Positions 30,249 to 38,404 of a stretch of DNA of 64,000 bases are shown piece by piece. Below the pieces are notes generated by a model, which did no database searches, had not been told where the DNA came from, and saw nothing but the letters and a program-made list of their open reading frames with translations. The stretch comes from Halomonas llamarensis (GTDB lineage Bacteria; Pseudomonadota; Gammaproteobacteria; Pseudomonadales; Halomonadaceae), in the NCBI RefSeq assembly GCF_023555005.1, contig NZ_JAMJPJ010000005.1:62001-126000 (forward strand). The letters are read 5' to 3'. How positions within the stretch are numbered: position 1 is the first letter of the stretch; each line of letters begins with the position of its first letter. A program made the position numbers and the translations under genes.

Positions 30249-31748
30249 GTGAAGTACCATGACCTGCGGGATTTTATCGCCGCCCTGGAGGCACAAGGGG
30301 AGCTTAAGCGTATTAGCGCGGAAGTTGACCCCTACTTGGAAGTGACCGAAATTTGCGACCGCACGCTGCGTGCCGGCGGGCCTGCGCTGCTGTTTGAGAA
30401 CGTCAAGGGTCACGACATGCCGCTGCTGGGGAACCTATTCGGCACGCCTAAGCGCGTGGCATTGGGCATGGGGGAAGACTCTGTCGAGGCGCTGCGCGAA
30501 GTGGGTAAATTGCTGGCGTTCTTAAAAGAGCCCGACCCACCCAAAGGCTTGAAAGACGCGTGGTCAAAGCTTCCGATCTTTAAGCAAGTACTGAGCATGG
30601 GGCCTAAGACGGTCAAGCGTGCGCCGGTGCAAGAGGTGGTGTTTGAGGACGACGATGTCGACTTGGGCCGCCTGCCGATTCAGCATTGCTGGCCAGGCGA
30701 CGCCGCCCCCTTGGTGACCTGGGCGCTGGTAGTGACCCAGGGACCGCATAAAAAACGCCAAAATCTGGGTATTTATCGCCAGCAGAAAATCGGTAAAAAC
30801 CGCCTGATTATGCGCTGGCTTTCCCATCGCGGTGGAGCGCTCGATTTTCAAGAGTTTCAAAAAGCCCATCCGGGCGAGCCTTTCCCCGTAGCGGTAGCGC
30901 TAGGGGCTGACCCTGCCACTATTCTTGGTGCAGTCACGCCGGTACCTGATACGCTTTCCGAATACGCCTTTGCCGGGCTGTTACGCGGTTCGCGCACGGA
31001 GCTGGTTAAATGCGGCCACGCTGAGCTTGAAGTGCCGGCATCAAGCGAAATCATTCTTGAAGGTTTTATCTACCCTGATGACATGGCGCCGGAAGGTCCG
31101 TTTGGCGACCATACCGGCTATTACAATGAAGTAGATTATTTCCCCGTTTTTACCGTGACGCGCATCACCCAGCGTCGCGATGCGATTTACCACTCTACCT
31201 ACACCGGTCGCCCGCCGGATGAGCCCGCGATTCTGGGGGTGGCACTAAACGAAGTGTTCGTGCCGATCCTGCGTAAGCAGTTTCCTGAGATAGTCGACTT
31301 CTACTTGCCGCCTGAAGGCTGTTCCTACCGCATGGCGGTGGTGACGATGAAAAAGCAATACCCTGGCCACGCGAAACGCGTGATGATGGGGGTATGGAGC
31401 TTTTTGCGTCAGTTTATGTACACCAAGTTTGTGGTGGTGCTCGATGACGATGTCGATGCGCGCAATTGGGAAGATGTCATCTGGGCGATGACCACGCGGA
31501 TGGACCCGGCACGCGATACGGTGATTATCGAAAATACGCCGATTGATTACCTGGACTTTGCCTCGCCAGTCTCGGGGTTGGGTTCCAAAATGGGTTGGGA
31601 TGCGACCAATAAGTGGGCGGGTGAAACCGATCGCGAATGGGGCGTGCCCATTACCATGGATGAAGCAGTGAAAACGCGTGTCGACCAGCGCTGGGAAGAA
31701 TTGGGTATTGGTATTCCACTGCCATCGGCACGCCAAGGGTGTGAGTAG
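30249..31748 (+). CDS. ubiD: 4-hydroxy-3-polyprenylbenzoate decarboxylase
   Basis: Prenylated-FMN-dependent decarboxylase of ubiquinone synthesis; the cofactor comes from UbiX. GTG start 30249 with GGGGAG upstream; begins [21 protein letters not shown], typical of UbiD. Seen: the metal/cofactor stretch near residue 160-200 ([18 protein letters not shown]) and [11 protein letters not shown] near 283, which holds the catalytic Glu. 499 residues. Followed 34 bp later by the fre-type reductase, a pairing common in gammaproteobacteria. Confidence 0.95.
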   Translation: MKYHDLRDFIAALEAQGELKRISAEVDPYLEVTEICDRTLRAGGPALLFENVKGHDMPLLGNLFGTPKRVALGMGEDSVEALREVGKLLAFLKEPDPPKGLKDAWSKLPIFKQVLSMGPKTVKRAPVQEVVFEDDDVDLGRLPIQHCWPGDAAPLVTWALVVTQGPHKKRQNLGIYRQQKIGKNRLIMRWLSHRGGALDFQEFQKAHPGEPFPVAVALGADPATILGAVTPVPDTLSEYAFAGLLRGSRTELVKCGHAELEVPASSEIILEGFIYPDDMAPEGPFGDHTGYYNEVDYFPVFTVTRITQRRDAIYHSTYTGRPPDEPAILGVALNEVFVPILRKQFPEIVDFYLPPEGCSYRMAVVTMKKQYPGHAKRVMMGVWSFLRQFMYTKFVVVLDDDVDARNWEDVIWAMTTRMDPARDTVIIENTPIDYLDFASPVSGLGSKMGWDATNKWAGETDREWGVPITMDEAVKTRVDQRWEELGIGIPLPSARQGCE

Positions 31749-31782
31749 GCAGTTCCCCTGTTTGAGATAATAAAGAGGTTTT

Positions 31783-32517
31783 ATGAGCGCAAGGACGTTG
31801 ACTTGCCAAGTCACCGAGGTTGAAGACTTAAACCCCGATGTATTCGGCGTGACCCTACAAGGGCGTGCAGAAGCGATGCAGCACGCGCCGGGACAGTATC
31901 TGGAAATGCATCTAGACGGTGATATTTGGGTGCCGTTCTCGATCGCCAGCGCCGAACGCGGCGACGGCCAGCTTGAGCTGCATATCCAACACTGGCCGGA
32001 GCGCGATAATTCTGCACGTCTGCGTGAGCTGCTACAGGTGGCGAACCAGTTGACAGTACGCCTGCCGGGTGGGGACTGCATTGTTGATCTTGAAAGTACG
32101 CGCCCACTGCTGCTCATCGCGGCGGGTACCGGGTTTGCACAAATGAAAGCGATCATTGAAGCGGTGCTTGCCCGTCAGCCTAATCGTCAGATTGATCTGT
32201 GGTGGGCCGCGCGTGAGCATCGAGATTTGTACCTAGAACCCTTGGCGTGTCAGTGGGCGCAGAAACACTCGACGGTTACGTTTCATGCCGTTACCGAAAT
32301 GCCACTCAACGAGCCGATGAGCCAGGGCGAACGAATCTATCACCACTTAGGCCGTGTGGATGAAGCCTTGGAAGCAGCCTCTATTTTGCCTTCGGATTAT
32401 AATGTTTATCTGTCTGGTTCGCCGGGGATGGTGTATGCCTGCGTGGATATTTTGCTGGAAAAAGGGCTCGAAAAGCGCCAAATGCTGTCCGATGTGTTTA
32501 GCTATGCACCGCGCTAG
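31783..32517 (+). CDS. fre: NAD(P)H-flavin reductase (Fre/LuxG type)
   Basis: Reduces free flavins with NAD(P)H; the ferredoxin-NADP reductase fold is visible. The FAD/flavin-binding domain has PGQYLEMHL near 38 and VPFSIASAE near 51 (canonical RxYS replaced by PFS), and the nicotinamide domain begins LLLIAAGTGFAQMKAI near 110. A C-terminal SGSPGMVYAC is near 210. 244 residues. ATG with AGAGG upstream. Its neighbour UbiD uses a flavin-derived cofactor, so supply of reduced FMN is a plausible but unproved link. Confidence 0.85.
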   Translation: MSARTLTCQVTEVEDLNPDVFGVTLQGRAEAMQHAPGQYLEMHLDGDIWVPFSIASAERGDGQLELHIQHWPERDNSARLRELLQVANQLTVRLPGGDCIVDLESTRPLLLIAAGTGFAQMKAIIEAVLARQPNRQIDLWWAAREHRDLYLEPLACQWAQKHSTVTFHAVTEMPLNEPMSQGERIYHHLGRVDEALEAASILPSDYNVYLSGSPGMVYACVDILLEKGLEKRQMLSDVFSYAPR

Positions 32518-32665
32518 AGTTGGTTTAACCCATTGTTAATAAAGTGGGTTAGTAAAGTAGTCGTAGGTCTTTTGTCGATCTGTAACCTCGTCGTCGACGC
32601 AAAGATTGGGTAAAGTGGCTTTGTTGTTAACCCCTGGCAACGTCACATACGATAAGGAGGCTATC

Positions 32666-32791
32666 ATGGCCCATGATGAAAACGTTAAAGATACGTCGGG
32701 ACTTTTTTCCATCGTAATGGGATTGGTCGTGCTGGTTAGTATGAGTGCGCTTCCCGCTACTATTGGCTGGGTCCAATTTTTTAACGGCTAA
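32666..32791 (+). CDS. Small single-span membrane protein, function unknown
   Basis: 41 codons starting MAHDENVKDTSGLFSIV, with one hydrophobic segment at about residues 13-33 and a short tail ending WVQFFNG. Strong support for translation comes from AAGGAGG (32654-32660) five bases before the ATG. It stands alone between fre and the aroG leader. I recognise no family. The N-terminal tail is acidic, so a cytoplasmic N-terminus would not follow the positive-inside rule clearly. Confidence 0.6.
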   Translation: MAHDENVKDTSGLFSIVMGLVVLVSMSALPATIGWVQFFNG

Positions 32792-32899
32792 TGCCTAGAA
32801 ACGATCTCGCTGATGACTAAAGTTGCACCACAAGGGCTTGTCAACAGTGGATAAAGCAGGCAGGATTCAAGCCATTGATGCGTTTCAGCATGACGTAAT

Positions 32900-32917
32900 T
32901 GTAAAACGCGGTACACA
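32900..32917 (+). promoter_or_regulatory. Candidate TyrR-like box upstream of the aroG leader
   Basis: TGTAAA, six bases, TACACA matches the TyrR consensus TGTAAA-N6-TTTACA at ten of twelve positions, including the key G and C. It lies about 30 bp before the leader peptide start and overlaps a possible -10 (TGTAAA, with TTGATG 19 bp upstream at 32875-32880). No tyrR gene is visible here, so this is only a hypothesis. Confidence 0.25.
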
Positions 32918-32947
32918 GAACGCCCGCTCAACCAACGGAAATAGACA

Positions 32948-33052
32948 ATGACCATGGCCTCGCTTAACCGCAATGTCGTAATCACTCCAGCGAATGCTGG
33001 TGTCTTTTTTGGGTATTGGTTTAGCCAAGGTGTGCCCGTGGCCGACGCTTAA
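32948..33052 (+). CDS. Aromatic-amino-acid leader peptide (attenuator ORF) of aroG
   Basis: 34 codons with GGAA seven bases before the ATG; a second in-frame ATG lies at 32954. Residues 20-25 are Phe-Phe-Gly-Tyr-Trp-Phe (33005-33022), a run containing all three aromatic amino acids, set 11-12 codons before the stop. Directly after it come competing hairpins and a strong terminator, and the next large gene is DAHP synthase, the entry enzyme of aromatic biosynthesis. This is the architecture of trp, pheA and pheST attenuators. Ribosome stalling at this run would be expected when any charged aromatic tRNA is scarce. The peptide itself probably has no other role. Confidence 0.8.
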   Translation: MTMASLNRNVVITPANAGVFFGYWFSQGVPVADA

Positions 33053-33136
33053 CGTCGCGCCAACAGGCACACCTCACGGGTTGCCTGCCGCATAGAAAGC
33101 CCCGGTTGGTAACCCCAGCCGGGGCTTTCGCGTTTT
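33028..33136 (+). promoter_or_regulatory. Transcription attenuator of aroG (alternative hairpins)
   Basis: Segment 1, AGGTGTGCC (33028-33036), pairs perfectly with segment 2, GGCACACCT (33066-33074): the pause/protector hairpin. The end of segment 2, GGGTTGCC (33078-33085), can instead pair with GGTAACCC (33108-33115; seven pairs plus one G-U): the antiterminator. That second pairing consumes bases 33108-33109 and 33115 of the terminator stem and its loop. A ribosome stalled on the aromatic codons (33005-33022) would cover segment 1 and favour the antiterminator. A ribosome reaching the stop at 33050-33052 would allow the terminator. Pairings were found by eye, not by energy folding. Confidence 0.75.
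33095..33136 (+). terminator. Attenuator terminator upstream of aroG
   Basis: Fifteen-pair stem: 33095-33109 with 33115-33129 (one G-T wobble), arms starting GAAAGCCCCGG and ending CCGGGGCTTTC, five-base loop, then GCGTTTTG. The T run is short (four), but the stem is very stable. Confidence 0.8.
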
Positions 33137-33202
33137 GTCATCTGTCTCAACGAGACTGACAGACCTCAATCTATCAACACGAACTATCAGAGGAGTAGCA
33201 CT

Positions 33203-33391
33203 ATGACCTACCGCGACGTTTATTTTGCCAGCGCAAACGACGATACATACAGAAACGATGTATACGCAGGCGATGGTTGGCGATTTAACGCCGCGCGATC
33301 GGTCACCGCTGCCACCTCCGAACGCGTTCAGCTAGGTGGTGAATCACGCACACGATGTTCTCTACACTGTCCCGCAAACACGGAGAGTTGA
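33203..33391 (+). CDS. Possible upstream ORF of aroG, in frame and one codon apart
   Basis: 62 codons with a good Shine-Dalgarno (AGAGGAG before ATG 33203). It ends at TGA 33389-33391, three bases before the aroG ATG and in the same frame. The first 28 residues contain seven aromatics (four Tyr, two Phe, one Trp). The second half is Arg/Ser/Thr-rich without clear structure. It could be a second regulatory ORF, a translational coupler, or an N-terminal AroG extension cut by a stop codon. I recognise no family. Confidence 0.35.
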   Translation: MTYRDVYFASANDDTYRNDVYAGDGWRFNAARSVTAATSERVQLGGESRTRCSLHCPANTES

Positions 33392-33394
33392 TCC

Positions 33395-34486
33395 ATGAAT
33401 GCCCCTGCTAAAACGCTTAATACCGCCACAACACCTAAGGCGACTGGTCAGTCAGCCGCTTCACCGATGAGTGATGCTGCTACTGTTCCGCTCCCAACCC
33501 CAGCTGAGCTTCACGCCACCCATCCGCTGGATGCCGCGTTAACATCAAGCATTGCCGAACACCGAGACGCGATCAGCCGCATTCTTCGTGGCGAGGATGA
33601 TCGCCTACTGGTCGTGGTGGGGCCATGTTCCATCCATGACCCCAGTGCAGCCCTTGAATACGCCGAGCGCTTGGCGGCACTGAGCGACGAGGTGAGCGAA
33701 CAGGTCGTACCGGTAATGCGGGTTTACGTGGAAAAACCGCGCACGACCATTGGCTGGAAAGGACTGGCGTACGACCCGGACTTAAATGGCAACGGCGATA
33801 TGGCCAAGGGGCTTACGCTTTCCCGTGAGCTAATGGGCCGTGTCGCCCGGCTGGGCCTTCCGGTGGCCACTGAGGTTCTTCAACCGATGCTGGCGCCTTA
33901 CTTGGACGACCTGCTGAGCTGGGTGGCGATTGGTGCACGTACCACGGAGTCGCAGCTTCATCGCGAACTGGCCAGTGATTTAAGCGCGGCAGTGGGGTTT
34001 AAAAATGCCACCAGCGGGGATATGCAAGTTTCGATTGACGCCATGCAAGCGGCGACGCATCCGCATCAGCGCTTTGCGTTAGACGTTCACGGGCGCCCGG
34101 TAATGCAGCTGAGCAAGGGTAATCCACACACTCATTTGGTGCTACGCGGCGGTCACGGTGAACCCAACTATCAAGCAAGCCATGTACGTGCGGCAACAAA
34201 AGCGCTGCGCGACGCCGGACAAAACCCACGTTTGATGGTGGATTGCAGCCACGCCAATGCGCGCAAAGACCACCGACGTCAGAGCGAAGTGATGCTGGAT
34301 GTATTGGCGCAGCGTCAGGCGGGCGAGAACAACCTTGTGGCGCTGATGCTCGAAAGCTACCTGCATGAAGGTAAGCAGCCGCTTAAACCCGGCGCGCTGC
34401 GCCACGGCGTCTCGGTCACCGATGCCTGTATTGGCTGGGAGTCCACGGAGCACTTGCTGAAAACAGCTGCCGAGCGCTTGGCTTAA
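33395..34486 (+). CDS. aroG: 3-deoxy-7-phosphoheptulonate synthase (DAHP synthase, class I alpha)
   Basis: Condenses phosphoenolpyruvate and erythrose 4-phosphate, the first shikimate step. Seen: VVVGPCSIHDPSAALEYA near residue 72-89, KPRTTIGWKGLAYDP near 112, IGARTTESQLHRE near 174-186, GFKNATSGDM near 198, LRGGHGEPNY near 246 and DCSHANARKD near 280. 363 residues; the first 45 or so (Ala/Thr/Pro-rich) extend beyond the E. coli start. Which amino acid inhibits it allosterically cannot be read from the sequence. The gene lies behind a leader-peptide attenuator (33028-33136). Confidence 0.95.
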   Translation: MNAPAKTLNTATTPKATGQSAASPMSDAATVPLPTPAELHATHPLDAALTSSIAEHRDAISRILRGEDDRLLVVVGPCSIHDPSAALEYAERLAALSDEVSEQVVPVMRVYVEKPRTTIGWKGLAYDPDLNGNGDMAKGLTLSRELMGRVARLGLPVATEVLQPMLAPYLDDLLSWVAIGARTTESQLHRELASDLSAAVGFKNATSGDMQVSIDAMQAATHPHQRFALDVHGRPVMQLSKGNPHTHLVLRGGHGEPNYQASHVRAATKALRDAGQNPRLMVDCSHANARKDHRRQSEVMLDVLAQRQAGENNLVALMLESYLHEGKQPLKPGALRHGVSVTDACIGWESTEHLLKTAAERLA

Positions 34487-34502
34487 CGGTTTGCGTCAAT
34501 GC

Positions 34503-34530
34503 TTGTGCGTTGTGGTCGGCCACGTATCAT
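34503..34530 (+). promoter_or_regulatory. Candidate promoter before the DUF3087 gene
   Basis: TTGTGC (34503-34508), 16-bp spacer, TATCAT (34525-34530). Just downstream, ACTCTC (34541-34546) and GAGAGT (34565-34570) form an inverted repeat that could be an operator or leader hairpin. Confidence 0.3.
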
Positions 34531-34596
34531 AGGGGCCAATACTCTCGCTAAGAAAGTCATTAATGAGAGTTAAATCGCCACGATAAGAGGTCGTCC

Positions 34597-35112
34597 ATGG
34601 CAGTGTTTCAATTAGACAATTACGAGCCTGAAGTGTATCGCCGCAAAGCGCGGATGATCAGCTTTGCGATGGCAGGGCAGCTGATTATTTTCGGGATGCT
34701 GTTTGCCATGCTGCTTACCTCGGCCTTGGGTAATAGCATTTGGCTAAATGGCTTGGGCGTGTTTCTTGGTTTGCTTGCCACCAGTGCGCTTTTTGCCGTG
34801 TTGAAAGAGCGTCCCTGGATGGACGAAGTGCGTTACGTTTGGCAGCTTAAACATCACCTTTCGCAAATTAGCGGCTACCTGCCGACGCTGCGCAAAGCCG
34901 TAAAAGAAGACAACCGAGTCGCGCTAGATATCCTTACGTTTTACCATCAAGGCATGACCCAGCTGGCTGAGCTTAACGGACGGACGACCGATGACGACGC
35001 CGAACGATTGGCCGAGAAGATGGACGTCAAACTTAAGCGTGAAGCGCTAGAATTACCCGAAGCGGTAGACCGGTTTGATCCCCAGGATTTACAGGCGTTT
35101 AAGCGCCGTTAG
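34597..35112 (+). CDS. DUF3087-like membrane protein
   Basis: 171 residues. A hydrophilic start (MAVFQLDNYEPEVYRRKARM) is followed by two hydrophobic helices (about 21-43 and 47-68), then a charged helical cytoplasmic-type domain. The pattern, with conserved YRRKAR before paired helices and KERPWMDEVRYVWQLK after them, resembles the DUF3087 family of Pseudomonas/Halomonas. Function unknown. AAGAGG precedes the ATG. It is separated from aroG by its own possible promoter. Confidence 0.6.
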   Translation: MAVFQLDNYEPEVYRRKARMISFAMAGQLIIFGMLFAMLLTSALGNSIWLNGLGVFLGLLATSALFAVLKERPWMDEVRYVWQLKHHLSQISGYLPTLRKAVKEDNRVALDILTFYHQGMTQLAELNGRTTDDDAERLAEKMDVKLKREALELPEAVDRFDPQDLQAFKRR

Positions 35113-35153
35113 CCTATCCGTTAGCTTATCGAAAAAATAACAGGGAGCGTGCT

Positions 35154-35885
35154 ATGCGTCACTTACCAAAACTAAATATACTTTACCTAGGGCTTGTGAC
35201 CTTGCTAGTGAGTGGATGTGCCGCGACGTCAGCGCCAATAGCGCCCTCAGATCAACGCGCGCCTGAGGGCAAAGCAACCGCGCCATTACTGCCCCCAGCT
35301 CTCTTTGCAGGCGGTGCCGACAAATTTGAGGCGTGGCGTTGTGAGCCGGCAAGCCAACATTTGGTGACAGCCTTTAATGACGAGACACTGCGCTTGTGGT
35401 CGCTACATGGCGCATGGCAATTACCTCAAGCGGTCGTGGCGAGCGGCGCGCGTTTTCAAGATGGTGAGATCAGCTTCTGGAACCGCGGCAACAAAGCACA
35501 GGTCGAGACGCCGCGTGGTCAGCTGCAGTGCCAGCAGACCATCACGCGTGAAACCTTAACCCGTGAAGCGCATCCGGGCGTTATGTTCTTAGGCCGCGGT
35601 AACGAGCCCGGCTGGTCAGTGGCGCTTTCCAGCAGCACGCCAACGCTTACGCTAACCACCGGCTACGGCCAGACCACCCAAACGCTGCCGTATATGATGA
35701 GCGTAATGGATAACGATGCTGGCCGTGTCGTGCTCGAAAATGCGAATGCAGGGCGTTTTTTCCGCGTGCGAATCGAAGCGGGCGCCTGCTTTGATGGCAT
35801 GAGTGGGCACCCTTACCCGGCGCGAGTCACGCTGTCCATTGATGGCCAGCAGTATAGCGGCTGTGGCCAGGGCATTGCGCCCTAG
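35154..35885 (+). CDS. Lipoprotein with MliC-like and COG3650-like domains
   Basis: The signal peptide ends in a lipobox (LLVSGC, Cys near residue 22), predicting an outer- or inner-membrane lipoprotein. Residues about 58-128 match the MliC/PliC lysozyme-inhibitor pattern: FEAWRCEPAS, ASGARFQDGEISFWNRGNKA and a second Cys (QLQCQQ). The second half (about 140-240) has GRGNEPGWSVAL, CFDGMSGHPYPARV and a terminal YSGCG, the COG3650 pattern. Inhibition of C-type lysozyme is a reasonable guess for the first half. The second half has no known function. Confidence 0.65.
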   Translation: MRHLPKLNILYLGLVTLLVSGCAATSAPIAPSDQRAPEGKATAPLLPPALFAGGADKFEAWRCEPASQHLVTAFNDETLRLWSLHGAWQLPQAVVASGARFQDGEISFWNRGNKAQVETPRGQLQCQQTITRETLTREAHPGVMFLGRGNEPGWSVALSSSTPTLTLTTGYGQTTQTLPYMMSVMDNDAGRVVLENANAGRFFRVRIEAGACFDGMSGHPYPARVTLSIDGQQYSGCGQGIAP

Positions 35886-35893
35886 TTGCCTTC

Positions 35894-36090
35894 CTAGTAA
35901 GCGGGCAGCGCCAAGCGCCAACGAGGCTCAGCAAGGGCGGTGGTCAAATCGAGCAAGGTGTCCCCAATACGCCAAGGATGACAACTTTACGGTCTAGCCG
36001 CCGCCCTAAAATGGCGCCCCAACGGCAGACCCCAGCACTGCCTGCGTGACTGAATCCACTGGTGTCTTTCCGCCAAAATTGAGCACGATA
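35894..36090 (-). pseudogene. Decayed coding remnant, origin uncertain
   Basis: The 404-bp gap before gloA has no intact ORF, but its minus strand reads like old coding sequence in two frames. One frame gives FSHAGSAGVCRWGAILGRR then LDRKVVILGVLG. After a frameshift the other gives HPWRIGDTLLDLTTALAEP and a stop at 35894. The order (small Gly/Ala-rich turn, GA-I, VVILGVLG, RIGD-LL) faintly recalls the end of S11 D-Ala-D-Ala peptidases, but I would not name it on this. The remaining part of the gap (36091-36289) shows only A/T-rich sequence and the gloA Shine-Dalgarno. Confidence 0.3.
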
Positions 36091-36289
36091 TCAGCGGTAC
36101 GACACTACCGTTAAAAACTATGGATATATAGATGTTGTATCGTTAAAAGCGATTGATCGTCGTTTGTTTCTATTTGTATAACCGGCCGCAAAAATGCCGT
36201 TGGAGTGCTAAGCTAGGTGCATTATTCGCGACACTGGGACGGGCGTGTTTGCCCCAATTCCATCACACGACGCAGCAAGGAGAAATAGC

Positions 36290-36730
36290 ATGCAATACCT
36301 GCACACGATGGCACGCGTTAGTGATCTTGATGCATCGCTACGTTTCTACTGTGATCTCTTAGGTCTTAAAGAAGTGCGCCGCAAAGAAAACGATAAAGGC
36401 CGTTTTACGCTTGTTTTTCTCGCTGCGCCGGAAGATGAAACGCGCTCAGCTGAACTTCAAGCGCCAGAACTTGAGCTGACCTATAACTGGGACCCTGAAG
36501 AGTACGCCGGCGGGCGTAATTTTGGGCATTTGGCTTACCGGGTGGATGACATCTATGCGCTGTGTCAAAAGCTTCAGGATAACGGTGTGACCATCAATCG
36601 CCCACCCCACGACGGCCATATGGCGTTTGTGAAATCCCCCGACGGCATTTCCGTTGAGCTGCTGCAAAAAGGCGATGCCTTGGCGCCGCAAGAGCCCTGG
36701 GTCTCCATGGAAAATACCGGCAGCTGGTAA
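36290..36730 (+). CDS. gloA: Lactoylglutathione lyase (glyoxalase I)
   Basis: VOC-fold metalloenzyme converting the methylglyoxal-glutathione hemithioacetal to lactoylglutathione. All four metal ligands of the E. coli enzyme are placed: His5 (MQYLHTM), Glu62 (LELTYNW), His80 (NFGHLAYRV) and Glu123 (ISVELLQ). 146 residues. The start is ATG 36290 with AAGGAG upstream; the frame is open to 36245, but that part has no homology. Confidence 0.92.
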   Translation: MQYLHTMARVSDLDASLRFYCDLLGLKEVRRKENDKGRFTLVFLAAPEDETRSAELQAPELELTYNWDPEEYAGGRNFGHLAYRVDDIYALCQKLQDNGVTINRPPHDGHMAFVKSPDGISVELLQKGDALAPQEPWVSMENTGSW

Positions 36731-36753
36731 TCACGCGATAAGGAAAGATCTCC

Positions 36754-37215
36754 ATGACCATCAAAAACTGGCGGTTACTGCCATGGCTTGCCTCGGCAAC
36801 GCTATTGCTGAGCGCCTGTAGCAGCGCGCCGGGCCCAGGCTCCGCGACAGACCCGGAACCAGTCGGAGGTTCGCTCTCCGGGCCGGTCATCGAACAGCGC
36901 TGGAACTTTTTGCTTAATGGTACAAATGAAAAGCTGGATTTTGACCAGACGCCTTATTTCCGTATTGCCTCGGATGGAAGCGTGAGCGGATATGACGGCT
37001 GCAACCGGTTCACCGGTCAGGTTGAACTCGGTGCCAACCAGCGCATTGCCTTTAATCAGTTGGCCTCAACGCGTATGGCTTGCCCTGGCATGGAGAATGC
37101 TCAGCATGTCACCAATATGCTGACCAATGCCTACCGTTATCTGATTGATCATGATCGATTGGTGTTTTTCGGCCCGGATAGTCGGGTTTTAGGCGGCTGG
37201 CGTGAAGCTGACTGA
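36754..37215 (+). CDS. META-domain (HslJ-like) lipoprotein
   Basis: 153 residues. Signal peptide with lipobox LLSAC (Cys near 21), a short Pro/Gly linker, then one META domain (about 45-150) with SDGSVSGYDGCNRFTGQ and LASTRMACPGMENAQ, the two conserved Cys segments of the HslJ family. HslJ-type proteins are linked to novobiocin tolerance in E. coli and otherwise poorly understood. It lies 23 bp after gloA and is probably co-transcribed. Confidence 0.8.
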   Translation: MTIKNWRLLPWLASATLLLSACSSAPGPGSATDPEPVGGSLSGPVIEQRWNFLLNGTNEKLDFDQTPYFRIASDGSVSGYDGCNRFTGQVELGANQRIAFNQLASTRMACPGMENAQHVTNMLTNAYRYLIDHDRLVFFGPDSRVLGGWREAD

Positions 37216-37234
37216 TCAACGGCTATCCTGAGCG

Positions 37235-38368
37235 TTAATCTTTCACAGGCGGATTGAAGCGGGCAATAAAGCGCGCATCAATCCGGTTTTTCCATCGCCA
37301 GACCCATTTCCCAGAAAACCCTACCGCCCCTCGGCTGCCAATGGCGCGGCCATCGCCAGTGCCAATCAGTGCGAGCACTCGTTTAGGTGGCTGCCACTCA
37401 TTCAGCGGTTGGCAACGACAGGCAGCGCGCAAGTTATCGGCCAAGTGCGGCCCCATGCGCACGGCGTAAACCCCAGCGTTTGGCAGAGCAGGCGTGAACG
37501 CCGCGCAGTCACCCGCCGCGAAGATGCCGGGCACTCCTTCCACCTCCAGTGTTTTTTCTACCTGAATAAAGCCGAGTGGATCGAGCGGCAGTACAGTATC
37601 GGCTAGCCAAGCGTGCCCGACGGCACCTGTTGCCCACAGCACGATATCCGCCGGGAAGTGATGGTTTGCGGTATCAAGCACGCCTCCCTCAGCCAGCGCT
37701 TTTCCTCGAACGTCGTTATGCACCGTGATGCTCGCCCGGCGTAACGCGCGCTTTGTTAGCCAACGCGGCAGCCGCCCTGCACCGGGAAGAAGCGTATCGG
37801 AGGCGCTTAAGATATCTCCCCGCCAGGTAATATCCGGGCGTTCATTGCGCAGTTGGGCCAGCACGCTCATCAGCGTTTCGCAGCTCGCAGCGCCCCCGCC
37901 AACGCTCACTACCCGTTGGGTACCATCGCTGGGTAAGTGGCTAATGTCATCCTGCAGCGCCTGCCAGCGTTGGTGTAGGCTGCTTAATGGGCGCATGGCG
38001 AGTAGCTTGGGGAGGTTTTCTCCATGCTGCTGGGGAAGCGCCAGGGTTGAGCCGATATTGAGTGAGGCAATATCGAACGCGAGCTTATCGCCGCTAGCCA
38101 ACACGACATGACGCTTCTCAACGCTTAACGACGTAGCGGGTGAGGTGATTAAACGTGCCCCGGCGCGCTGGCATAGCGCCGCGATATCAATCTGTGTTTC
38201 ACGCCGTGAGCACTCGCCTGCAAGCCAAGCGGGGACGCTGCCCGAGTACGCCGCATAGCGGCTATCGCTGACCACGGTGATCGCGATATTGGAGTCTGGT
38301 TGTTTGGCAAAGGCTTCCAGTACAAAGGCGTGGGCGTGGCCCGCACCCATCAGTAATAATTGCGGCAT
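37235..38368 (-). CDS. FAD-dependent pyridine nucleotide-disulphide oxidoreductase (NDH-2-like)
   Basis: 377 residues from ATG 38368 (AGGA five bases upstream); ATG 38374 and an open frame to 38389 are alternatives. N-terminal dinucleotide fold MGAGHAHAFVLEAF, central NAD-binding VVSVGGGAASCETLMSVL near 155-175, ATGAVGH, and the FAD-contact motif GIFAAGDCAAF near 285. The GHAH start is typical of the subgroup found alone or fused to selenide-water dikinase, and resembles type II NADH dehydrogenases. Substrate unknown. Convergent with the META lipoprotein. Confidence 0.75.
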   Translation of the reverse strand: MPQLLLMGAGHAHAFVLEAFAKQPDSNIAITVVSDSRYAAYSGSVPAWLAGECSRRETQIDIAALCQRAGARLITSPATSLSVEKRHVVLASGDKLAFDIASLNIGSTLALPQQHGENLPKLLAMRPLSSLHQRWQALQDDISHLPSDGTQRVVSVGGGAASCETLMSVLAQLRNERPDITWRGDILSASDTLLPGAGRLPRWLTKRALRRASITVHNDVRGKALAEGGVLDTANHHFPADIVLWATGAVGHAWLADTVLPLDPLGFIQVEKTLEVEGVPGIFAAGDCAAFTPALPNAGVYAVRMGPHLADNLRAACRCQPLNEWQPPKRVLALIGTGDGRAIGSRGAVGFSGKWVWRWKNRIDARFIARFNPPVKD

Positions 38369-38404
38369 GGGCATCCTATAGAGAAGCAAGGTGCTGTAGG
38401 GTGT

